A DNA stretch of 10,813 nt from Candidatus Daviesbacteria bacterium. GTDB lineage: Bacteria > Patescibacteriota > Microgenomatia > Daviesbacterales > UBA10151. Below the pieces are notes generated by a model that made no database searches, was not told the DNA's origin, and saw only the letters and a program-made list of their open reading frames with translations. The position numbers were made by a program, and so were the translations under genes. Location of the stretch: NCBI GenBank assembly GCA_016186985.1, contig JACPKO010000104.1:1-10813 (forward strand), read 5' to 3'. This document shows, in pieces, positions 5,606-10,813 of the stretch. Each line of letters opens with the position of its first letter. The first letter of the stretch is position 1.

Positions 5606-6592
5606 GTGAAGATTGGCATTTTTAATATCCGGGGAAGCGAGGAGGAATTTTTCAAAAACGCTCTTGCCGGCAATGAAGTTGAATGCTTTAGCACATCTTT
5701 GCTTGCCGAAAACCTCCCCCAGTCAAAAGACTTTGAAGTAATCTCGGTTTTTACAGACTCAAAAGTTGATTTCCCGGTAATTGACGCTTTCTCAAATCTA
5801 AAATTAATTGCCGCCCGTTCTACCGGAACTGACCACATTGATTTAAAAAGGGCGTCCGAAAAAAACATTACTGTTTCCAATGTCCCGGTTTACGGAGAAA
5901 GTACTGTTGCCGAATTTGCCTTTGCCCTACTTTTGGCAATTGCCAAAAAAATCGTCCAGGCAGATTTGTCAGTAAAAATTACGGAGAAATTTAATCGCGA
6001 AGGGCTCATGGGATTTGACCTTATCGGCAAAACTTTTGGCGTAATCGGCACAGGACACATAGGTACTTCCGCAATAAAGATAGCAAAAGGCTTTAATATG
6101 GAAGTCATAGCTTTTGACGCTTATCCCAATCAGGAATTGGCTGAAAAACTCCAGTTTAGCTATGTTAGTTTGGAACAATTGCTATCAAGGTCAGATGTAA
6201 TTTCCCTGCATATTCCATTGCTTCCTGAAACCAAACACCTAATTAACCAGAAAAATATCGGTTTTATAAAAAGGGGAGCAGTACTCATCAATACTTCGAG
6301 AGGAGAGATCGTTGAGTCACAGGCTTTAATTCAGGGCCTGGAAACGGGGATAATTTCAGCAGCCGGACTGGATGTTATGGAGAATGAAATAACCTTGAGA
6401 GCGAATACCGAGCCTGATCCGGAAGAAGTTAAGATAAATGACAAGTTAATAGAGATGAGCAATGTAATCGTCACTCCCCACAACGCCTCAAACACTAAAG
6501 AGGCCATGGACAGAATAAGGCAGACAACTGTTGATAACATTAAGGCATTTATCAATTCAAACCCTCAAAACGTTGTTAAGTCCCCTTCTTGA
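5606..6592 (+). CDS. NAD-dependent D-2-hydroxyacid dehydrogenase, D-lactate dehydrogenase-like
   Basis: This 328-residue cytoplasmic enzyme should reduce a 2-keto acid with NADH, most likely pyruvate to D-lactate, a fermentative step. The substrate domain is about residues 1-100 and 295-328, with the NAD domain between them. Visible motifs are S-T-G-T-D-H-I-D (72-79), the Rossmann G-T-G-H-I-G (148-153) with Asp171 after the second strand selecting NAD over NADP, catalytic Arg232 (N-T-S-R-G), Glu259 (D-V-M-E-N-E) and His292 (T-P-H-N-A-S). The loop after Glu259 is long and acidic, as in D-LDH-type members. The start is GTG at 5606, giving M-K-I-G-I-F as in homologues; the nearby ATG at 5602 is out of frame. 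No Shine-Dalgarno is seen. Other 2-keto acids are possible substrates. Confidence 0.88.
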   Translation: MKIGIFNIRGSEEEFFKNALAGNEVECFSTSLLAENLPQSKDFEVISVFTDSKVDFPVIDAFSNLKLIAARSTGTDHIDLKRASEKNITVSNVPVYGESTVAEFAFALLLAIAKKIVQADLSVKITEKFNREGLMGFDLIGKTFGVIGTGHIGTSAIKIAKGFNMEVIAFDAYPNQELAEKLQFSYVSLEQLLSRSDVISLHIPLLPETKHLINQKNIGFIKRGAVLINTSRGEIVESQALIQGLETGIISAAGLDVMENEITLRANTEPDPEEVKINDKLIEMSNVIVTPHNASNTKEAMDRIRQTTVDNIKAFINSNPQNVVKSPS

Positions 6593-6617
6593 CAAAATAG
6601 CTATGAGTTATTATTCT
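6589..6617 (+). promoter_or_regulatory. Promoter of metK overlapping the dehydrogenase stop
   Basis: TTGACA (6589-6594), which includes the TGA stop of the preceding gene, is followed after 17 bases by TATTCT (6612-6617). The expected transcription start is near 6624, about five bases before the metK ATG, so the message would be nearly leaderless. No Shine-Dalgarno is present, which agrees with this. Confidence 0.6.
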
Positions 6618-6628
6618 CAAACAGAGTT

Positions 6629-7681
6629 ATGTTATATAATCCTAAAATTTATACCGTTGAATCCGTAACCTGCGGACACCCGGATAAAGTTTGTGACCAA
6701 ATTTCTGATGCAGTACTGGACGAATGTTTACGCCAGGATCCAAAATCCCGGGTAGCAATTGAATCCTTCGGATGCCACGGTCTTTTAGTTGTTGGGGGAG
6801 AATTAACAAGCAAGGCCAAAGTGAATTTTAAAAAACTGGCTGAAAATGTGTATAAAAAAATCGGTTACACCCAACCTTTAAAAATTGTTACAAGAATTGT
6901 CCAGCAATCACCCGATATTGCTCAAGGTGTTGATACCGGCGGGGCAGGGGACCAGGGAATTATGTATGGGTATGCAACTAATGATACAAAAGAATATTTA
7001 CCAAAAGGGGTAGTATTGGTACATCAGTTAACCAAAGGATTACAGGAACTCCGCGAGAAAAAAATTTTAAAATGGCTTGGCCCTGACGGCAAGGCCCAGG
7101 TAACTATGAAGGGAAACAAAGTTAAGACGATCTTAATAAGCACCCAGCATGATAAAAAAGTGACACAAAGGCAAATCCGGACCGATTTAGTAAAACACCT
7201 GATCAAACCGGTTGTTGGCAACATCAAAGACATTGAAATTTTAGTCAACCCGACAGGACTTTTTGTTATTGGCGGGTTTGAATCCGATACCGGGCTTACA
7301 GGAAGAAAAGTTATTGTGGATACTTACGGCGGGTTGGTGCCTCACGGCGGCGGTGCATTTTCAGGTAAAGACCCGACAAAGGTTGACCGCTCAGCTGCCT
7401 ATATGTGCAGGTTTGTAGCAAAAAATTTAGTTGCAAACGGGTACGCTAAAAAAATTCTGGTTTCGGTTTCATATGCAATCGGAAGGGCAGAACCTTTAAT
7501 GGTTGATGCAGTTGACCAGGACGGAAAGTCGCACGCCAAATTTGTGAATAAGCATTTTGATTTTAAACCAAAAGCAATTATCGAAAGACTGGATTTAAGA
7601 AGACCAATATATCTTGAAACTGCAGTCTACGGCCACTTCGGCAACCCCGATTTCCCCTGGGAACAAATAATAAAACTATAA
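6629..7681 (+). CDS. metK: S-adenosylmethionine synthetase
   Basis: MetK makes S-adenosylmethionine, the general methyl donor, from ATP and methionine. The 350-residue product carries the family signatures: E-S-V-T-C-G-H-P-D-K (11-20), G-A-G-D-Q-G-I-M-Y-G-Y-A (105-116), the P-loop-like G-G-G-A-F-S-G-K-D-P-T-K-V-D-R-S (240-255) and Y-G-H-F-G near the end (334-338). It is somewhat shorter than the E. coli enzyme (about 383), with trims before G-A-G-D-Q-G and at the C terminus. A Cys takes the place of the usual Glu just before G-H-P-D-K; the Glu opening E-S-V is kept. The fold forms dimers or tetramers in the cytoplasm. The start is ATG just after a consensus promoter. It is followed by repeat arrays and truB. 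Confidence 0.96.
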   Translation: MLYNPKIYTVESVTCGHPDKVCDQISDAVLDECLRQDPKSRVAIESFGCHGLLVVGGELTSKAKVNFKKLAENVYKKIGYTQPLKIVTRIVQQSPDIAQGVDTGGAGDQGIMYGYATNDTKEYLPKGVVLVHQLTKGLQELREKKILKWLGPDGKAQVTMKGNKVKTILISTQHDKKVTQRQIRTDLVKHLIKPVVGNIKDIEILVNPTGLFVIGGFESDTGLTGRKVIVDTYGGLVPHGGGAFSGKDPTKVDRSAAYMCRFVAKNLVANGYAKKILVSVSYAIGRAEPLMVDAVDQDGKSHAKFVNKHFDFKPKAIIERLDLRRPIYLETAVYGHFGNPDFPWEQIIKL

Positions 7682-7682
7682 G

Positions 7683-7718
7683 AGTACCACGGGTACCAAT
7701 GGTATCAAAGGTACCACG
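7683..7718 (+). repeat. 9-base tandem array, four units (array A)
   Basis: Exactly four units: AGTACCACG, GGTACCAAT, GGTATCAAA and GGTACCACG. The consensus is RGTAYCANN. It starts one base after the metK stop codon (TAA at 7679-7681). The opposite-facing array B lies 30 bases downstream. Confidence 0.85.
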
Positions 7719-7756
7719 GGGCTTGATTCCGGATTCTATTTTTTCTCCCGTGGTAC
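7711..7756. repeat. Inverted repeat formed by the facing 9-base arrays
   Basis: GTACCACGGG (7711-7720) pairs perfectly with CCCGTGGTAC (7747-7756) over a 26-base loop. Pairing continues imperfectly outward through both complete arrays, so most of 7683-7784 could fold as one long hairpin between metK and truB. A six-T run lies inside the loop, not after the stem, so it is not a standard rho-independent terminator. It may separate or tune expression of metK and truB. Confidence 0.6.
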
Positions 7757-7784
7757 TTGTGGTACTCGTGATACTTTTGATACA
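7749..7784 (-). repeat. 9-base tandem array, four units, inverted (array B)
   Basis: On the plus strand the units are CGTGGTACT, TGTGGTACT, CGTGATACT and TTTGATACA, which are the reverse complement of the array A pattern. The array is again exactly 36 bases and ends eight bases before the truB ATG, occupying the place where a ribosome site would be. Confidence 0.85.
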
Positions 7785-7792
7785 TTCACAAA

Positions 7793-8446
7793 ATGATCCT
7801 TCCCATTTATAAACCCGTCGGACCCACGTCTTTTAACATAATTTCCCAAATCAAAAAAATAACCGGAATTAAAAAAATCGGACATGCGGGAACTTTGGAC
7901 CCATTAGCCGAAGGTGTTTTGGTTGTAGGAATCGGGCGGGAGTCTACAAAGAAATTATTTATAGAACTTGAGAAAGAGAAAGAATATGAAGTTTTAATAG
8001 AACTTGGGAAGATAAGTACGACCGATGATTCGGAAGGGGAGAAGACAGTATGGAAAGTACCAAAAGTACCACGGGTACCACATGTATCACAAGCTTTAAA
8101 AAAATTTATAGGCGAGATTTGGCAGATGCCCCCGCAATACAGTGCCGTAAAGAGGGGAGGGATGGAGGCTTATAAAAACGCGCGAAAAGGAAAACAAACA
8201 ATTTTAGGAAAGAGGCAGGTATTAGTAAAAGACATCCAAATCTTAAATTACAAATGGCCGTTTTTGACACTCAAAGTTACTACCGGTCCCGGAGTTTATA
8301 TCCGTTCACTCGCCCGCGAGCTGGGGGAAGAATTGAAAACAGGCGGGTATGTTAAGCAGTTAAAAAGAACAAGGGTAGGGGAATTTAAAATTGAAGATTG
8401 TTTCACCCCCGATTCCCTAAAGGATATGAATTTTGATACGATGTAG
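7793..8446 (+). CDS. truB: tRNA pseudouridine synthase B (short form, with repeat insertion)
   Basis: TruB converts U55 of the tRNA T loop to pseudouridine. The 217-residue product has K-P-V-G-P-T-S (7-13), the catalytic loop G-H-A-G-T-L-D-P-L-A-E-G (30-41, with Asp36 as nucleophile), Q-M-P-P-Q-Y-S-A-V-K (111-120) and the RNA-binding G-V-Y-I-R-S-L-A-R-E-L-G (167-178). It stops soon after the catalytic domain and lacks the PUA-type C-terminal domain of the 314-residue E. coli enzyme, as in other minimal forms. Residues 88-99 (K-V-P-K-V-P-R-V-P-H-V-S) are encoded by a 36-base tandem array and fall in the variable loop between the T-x-D-x-x-G segment and the A-L-x-x-F-x-G helix. There is no visible Shine-Dalgarno. 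The next gene's ATG follows the stop by three bases. Confidence 0.94.
   Translation: MILPIYKPVGPTSFNIISQIKKITGIKKIGHAGTLDPLAEGVLVVGIGRESTKKLFIELEKEKEYEVLIELGKISTTDDSEGEKTVWKVPKVPRVPHVSQALKKFIGEIWQMPPQYSAVKRGGMEAYKNARKGKQTILGKRQVLVKDIQILNYKWPFLTLKVTTGPGVYIRSLARELGEELKTGGYVKQLKRTRVGEFKIEDCFTPDSLKDMNFDTM
8056..8091 (+). repeat. 9-base tandem array inside truB, in frame (array C)
   Basis: Four units: AGTACCAAA, AGTACCACG, GGTACCACA and TGTATCACA, the same family and same copy number as arrays A and B. Nine bases keep the reading frame and yield repeated x-V-P/x-V-S tripeptides. Confidence 0.85.
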
Positions 8447-8449
8447 GGA

Positions 8450-9391
8450 ATGTTCAAAAATAGTTTAGGAATTATTTCCTTACCGATTATTTTAGCATTT
8501 GTTATTTTAATAGGGCTTACCGGTTACGCTGCAAAAAACACTTTTATTGGAAGCAGCTCCCCATCCCCTTCCCCATCCCCTTCACCCTCCATAGCTTCAG
8601 CGCAGGAGGGCTCCCCTTCTCCCTCACCATCACCAAGTCCTTCCCCATCTCCAACGCCAAAACCATCCGTAACCCCTAATCCTTCTTCTGCTCCGGCAGC
8701 TGCACCTGCAGTAGGCAGCACAAGCGGAGGAAATATCCAAACAGAGGTCGGATCTTTCCGCGCCGCAGTAGTAACTCTTCCCATCGGTGCTCAAATGATT
8801 ACCGATACTGCCAACGACTCAGACTGCGCAACCGATTGTCCGAAAAAACCTTTAGCCGATTATATTAATCATTTCGGAGCATACGCCGGAATTCACGGAA
8901 CTTATACCTGTCCTGCAGATTACGCCGACTGCGCCTCAAAAAAAGATTCTTTTGATTTCTCTGTTTATAACTCAAGGCTTAATAAATGGATTAATGAGGG
9001 AAACTTAGGTTGGGGCGGAAGAAGCATGATCTATCAGGAAAATTCAGGAAAATATGTTTACCGGCAAAATGCGGGGAGAGTTGACGGAATCCGCGCGGCG
9101 ATAGTTAACTATCCGGGGATTTTAAATGACGGACATATAACTGTTGAACCCTCATCTCTTTCTGTAAAGCAATCTTCAAAAGGGACTAAAGGAGGGATAG
9201 GCTTTAATGATTCAAACATTTTTTTGGTGGTTGCATATAACGTTGATATGCACGATTTTGCAAATGTTTTTAAAGCGCTCGGCGCAAAATACGCGCTTAA
9301 CCTTGACGGCGGAGGTTCTATTGCTTTGTATAACGGCGGGTATAAGGCCGGGCCTGGAAGACAGTTGCCTAACGCAATTGTGTTTAAGTAG
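8450..9391 (+). CDS. Secreted phosphodiester glycosidase (NAGPA/DUF2233-type) with Ser-Pro linker
   Basis: This 313-residue protein has an N-terminal hydrophobic segment (about 8-26), either an uncleaved anchor or a signal. A low-complexity Ser-Pro/Thr-Pro linker (about 35-88) follows, then a globular domain (about 100-313). The domain ends with A-L-N-L-D-G-G-G-S (282-290), the hallmark of the NAGPA-type phosphodiester glycosidase family. It also has G-I-H-G-T-Y (148-153) at the place of the usual N-G-x-Y-F motif. Family members remove sugars from phosphodiester-linked groups or related envelope glycans; the substrate here is unknown. Four cysteines (126, 130, 154, 161) could form two disulfides, consistent with export. 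The ATG is three bases after truB, so the two are likely cotranscribed. The last 14 codons recur twice downstream. Confidence 0.85.
   Translation: MFKNSLGIISLPIILAFVILIGLTGYAAKNTFIGSSSPSPSPSPSPSIASAQEGSPSPSPSPSPSPSPTPKPSVTPNPSSAPAAAPAVGSTSGGNIQTEVGSFRAAVVTLPIGAQMITDTANDSDCATDCPKKPLADYINHFGAYAGIHGTYTCPADYADCASKKDSFDFSVYNSRLNKWINEGNLGWGGRSMIYQENSGKYVYRQNAGRVDGIRAAIVNYPGILNDGHITVEPSSLSVKQSSKGTKGGIGFNDSNIFLVVAYNVDMHDFANVFKALGAKYALNLDGGGSIALYNGGYKAGPGRQLPNAIVFK
9347..9391 (+). repeat. Glycosidase tail, copy 1 (in the intact gene)
   Basis: This 45-base segment encodes A-G-P-G-R-Q-L-P-N-A-I-V-F-K and a TAG stop. It is the reference for two further copies at 9458-9502 and 10782-10813, all in the same orientation. 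Confidence 0.8.
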
Positions 9392-9457
9392 AAGGTACTA
9401 AACCCTGGCTTTGGATTTTTAAGAACCTTGCTATTTTTGCTCCGCAAAAAAAGTAAA
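9392..9457 (+). other. Open 22-codon spacer between two glycosidase tails
   Basis: The spacer follows the TAG stop and stays open in the same frame as the glycosidase gene, running into tail copy 2. It contains a perfect TTTTTGC-TCC-GCAAAAA hairpin (9434-9450). Its translation (L-R-T-L-L-F-L-L-R-K-K-S) looks repeat-derived and not like a folded protein. Confidence 0.45.
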
Positions 9458-9502
9458 TCCGGGCCTGGGAGGCAGTTACCTAATGCAATAGTTTTCAAAT
9501 AG
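9458..9502 (+). pseudogene. Glycosidase tail, copy 2 (orphan C-terminal fragment)
   Basis: This encodes S-G-P-G-R-Q-L-P-N-A-I-V-F-K followed by TAG, the same 14-residue end as the intact gene with Ala changed to Ser. Against copy 1, I count nine base changes in 45, of which eight are synonymous. That pattern points to a diverged homologue whose body was lost, not to a recent local duplication. No NAGPA sequence precedes it. Confidence 0.75.
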
Positions 9503-9521
9503 TTATTCATAAAACCAGCTA

Positions 9522-9550
9522 TTGATGAGTTAACTTCACAGTAGTATCTT
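9522..9550 (+). promoter_or_regulatory. Candidate promoter of the GH99-like gene
   Basis: TTGATG (9522-9527) is followed after 17 bases by TATCTT (9545-9550). The expected start is near 9557, about ten bases before the ATG at 9567, with no Shine-Dalgarno. The gene would be transcribed independently of truB and the glycosidase. Confidence 0.45.
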
Positions 9551-9566
9551 CAAAACAAATAACCTA

Positions 9567-10733
9567 ATGCAAAGTGCTGAGAGAATCTTAACCAGAAAAA
9601 CGTTCTTAAAACTGTTGGCAACTACAGCAGCAGGGCTGTTCGTAAATGCAACAGAACTTGCCCTTGCTGCACCAACCCTTTCCAGACACGTAGCACCACC
9701 ACTTCTACTTCAAACCAAAGTTCCTGAGTTACCCCAAATTGCCGGCATCTATTGGGCTGGATGGTTTGACAAAAGTGAATATGCGCATTTTTTAAAAGAT
9801 CCCCGGTGGCATGATCGCCTGCCCTACTTTGCAACCGAAGATCCCAATACCCATACTATTACAATCCCGGGTGATAAACCGGAAGTTTTTGATCAGGATC
9901 TGCGCTTTATTAAACAATCCGGTATTAATATCTTATCCTTTGTGTATTACAAAAGGTTTAGCGATCATGAAGTTTATAATAATGGGTTGAATAATTATCT
10001 AAACAATACCCAAACGGACAAACCGGATTTTTCCCTAATCATTCAAGGCTCCCACATCGGCCAAAAACAAGAATGGCCGGAGTTTTGTGATGAGCTGATT
10101 AAACTGTTTCATCACAATAACTATAAAAGACTTGAAACCTCAAGGCCGCTACTTTTTATCTATGATATCTACAATTTTAATAAAACTCACGGAGGTTACG
10201 GGGAGTCAACCCGGGCAATTTTAGAACTGAGGAAAAAAACTATGGTCACCGGGCTGAATAACCCCTATATTGTTGGCCAAAATGTAAGCGGACCCCCTGT
10301 GCATTTTGGCTTTGATGCATTCGGGGCATATACTTTAAACGGTGAAGGCGAACATGCGGAAAGGCCGTATGCCGAACTTGAACAGACAAATTTTAATCAT
10401 TGGGAGCAAACTAAAAATGAGGGCAAAATTGTTGTGCCGCTTTTAAACATCGGCTGGGACCCAAGGCCAAGGATATCCCATCCTCTGTGGGGCTCCGATT
10501 ACTTAATGGGACCATGGTATGCTCAGCCAACACCGGAAGAGATAATTTTTCAAATGCTTCGGGCAATAAACTGGATTAAACAAAACCCGGAGGTTACTCC
10601 GTGGTTCCTGCAGGTTTATGCAGTGAATGAGTTTGATGAAGGCGGGTTTTTCTTGCCGACTAAAGGTACAGGCGATTCAAGAATCTTAGCTTTTAGGCAT
10701 GGTCTTGATTTAGCCAGGCAACAATTTGGCTAA
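9567..10733 (+). CDS. Exported GH99/WbsX-like glycan-active protein with Tat-like signal
   Basis: This 388-residue protein begins with a twin-arginine-like signal: T-R-K-T-F-L-K (9-15), a hydrophobic stretch and a likely A-L-A-A site near residue 34. The motif has Arg-Lys in place of Arg-Arg, so Sec export is also possible. The mature part matches GH99-like/WbsX proteins in layout: I-A-G-I-Y-W-A-G-W-F near the start (58-67), a G-I-N-I-L-S-F-V-Y-Y strand (119-128), W-D-P-R-P (297-301) and V-N-E-F-D-E-G-G-F-F-L-P (353-364), the counterpart of the N-E-W-x-E-G motif with the expected catalytic Glu. Members act on mannose-type or other surface glycans; the substrate here is not readable. The gene lies between two orphan glycosidase tails. 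The ATG has no Shine-Dalgarno. Confidence 0.75.
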   Translation: MQSAERILTRKTFLKLLATTAAGLFVNATELALAAPTLSRHVAPPLLLQTKVPELPQIAGIYWAGWFDKSEYAHFLKDPRWHDRLPYFATEDPNTHTITIPGDKPEVFDQDLRFIKQSGINILSFVYYKRFSDHEVYNNGLNNYLNNTQTDKPDFSLIIQGSHIGQKQEWPEFCDELIKLFHHNNYKRLETSRPLLFIYDIYNFNKTHGGYGESTRAILELRKKTMVTGLNNPYIVGQNVSGPPVHFGFDAFGAYTLNGEGEHAERPYAELEQTNFNHWEQTKNEGKIVVPLLNIGWDPRPRISHPLWGSDYLMGPWYAQPTPEEIIFQMLRAINWIKQNPEVTPWFLQVYAVNEFDEGGFFLPTKGTGDSRILAFRHGLDLARQQFG

Positions 10734-10781
10734 ACAGGTTTTAAACAGCCCACCGTTTTATTCCAATAGGCTGATTTAATT

Positions 10782-10813
10782 ACAGGCCCCGGAAGACAGT
10801 TACCTAACGCAAT
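10782..10813 (+). pseudogene. Glycosidase tail, copy 3 (cut by window end)
   Basis: This encodes T-G-P-G-R-Q-L-P-N-A-I and then leaves the window. An in-frame TAG at 10767 means it is not the end of a longer frame here. Compared with copy 1, most changes are synonymous. Together with copy 2 it brackets the GH99-like gene. Confidence 0.7.

Noticed and set aside
5599..6555. Several minus-strand frames of 69-93 codons under the dehydrogenase gene, and one at 7024-7248 under metK.
   Set aside because: All lie opposite well-conserved enzymes, overlap one another and have no ribosome sites.
6947..6961. A 15-base match in metK to the T-arm/acceptor region of tRNA-Pro (GGGGACCAGGGAATT).
   Set aside because: It encodes the invariant G-D-Q-G-I of MetK and stops at the motif edges. 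It is best explained by protein constraint plus chance, not by a third tRNA-end copy.
7683..8091. The 9-base arrays as a CRISPR array.
   Set aside because: The units are contiguous with no spacers, far shorter than CRISPR repeats, and no cas gene is present.
8524..8784. An 86-codon minus-strand frame rich in Gly-Glu/Gly-Asp.
   Set aside because: It is the antisense shadow of the Ser-Pro linker codons of the glycosidase gene.
9361..9380. The glycosidase tail contains GCCTAAC, which fits the RYYYAAC core of integron attC sites, and the tails flank a gene as integron cassettes do.
   Set aside because: Copy 2 reads ACCTAAT, no GTTRRRY partner site lies at the right distance, no attC-like stem forms, and no integron integrase is present.
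9109..9510. A 133-codon minus-strand open frame across the glycosidase 3' end and tail copies.
   Set aside because: It is antisense to the conserved N-L-D-G-G-G-S region, and its repeated peptide is only the reverse reading of the duplicated tails.
9479..9572. ACCTAATGCAA occurs both in tail copy 2 and at the start of the GH99-like gene.
   Set aside because: An 11-base match is expected by chance several times in a window of this size, and the flanks do not extend it.

Overview
The window is 10.8 kb of compact bacterial DNA with short intergenic gaps and no phage, plasmid or transposase gene. My best guess is a Patescibacteria/CPR genome, perhaps Microgenomates-like. The reasons are a mixed small-genome gene set, a very short TruB without a PUA domain, a secreted Ser-Pro-linker phosphodiester glycosidase, a DUF6580-type membrane protein, few Shine-Dalgarno sites and many short palindromic repeats that enter genes in frame. 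TGA ends several genes, so the code is the standard one and not the Gracilibacteria/Absconditabacteria type. The taxonomic call is an inference. Hand counts on scattered lines suggest the left part (before about 4.6 kb) is AT-richer, near one third GC, than the right part, near 40% or more.

Left part (1-4575): a plus-strand cluster of three tightly packed genes (the C-terminal part of a flavin disulfide reductase, a DUF1684 protein and a small CxxC protein) converges on a minus-strand GH15 glucoamylase/trehalase-like gene. Next come a possible 35-residue membrane peptide and an orphan C-terminal fragment of a second DUF1684 gene. A secreted, membrane-anchored protein of unknown function follows on the minus strand, with a textbook promoter, a Shine-Dalgarno site and a TTG start.

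Middle (4576-4993): a repeat-rich 310-base stretch abuts tRNA-Pro(GGG), which is on the minus strand with CCA encoded. The stretch holds an 18-base copy of the tRNA 3' end and several perfect hairpins.

Right part (4994-10813): a DUF6580-type membrane protein (minus) is divergent from a D-2-hydroxyacid dehydrogenase. Then, all on plus, come metK, truB, a secreted phosphodiester glycosidase and an exported GH99-like protein. metK and truB supply methyl-donor synthesis and tRNA modification. The GH15, phosphodiester glycosidase and GH99-like genes suggest glycan processing inside and outside the cell.

Two patterns stand out. First, there are three separate 36-base arrays, each of exactly four 9-base units built on GGTACCANN. 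Two face each other between metK and truB, and the third lies in frame inside truB as a Val-Pro tripeptide repeat. Second, 3' ends of genes recur as orphan copies downstream of the intact gene. This is seen for DUF1684 (once), the phosphodiester glycosidase (twice) and the tRNA (once). The protein-coding copies differ mostly at synonymous sites, so they come from diverged relatives and not from recent duplication. The GH99-like gene sits between two glycosidase-tail copies, which resembles a cassette.
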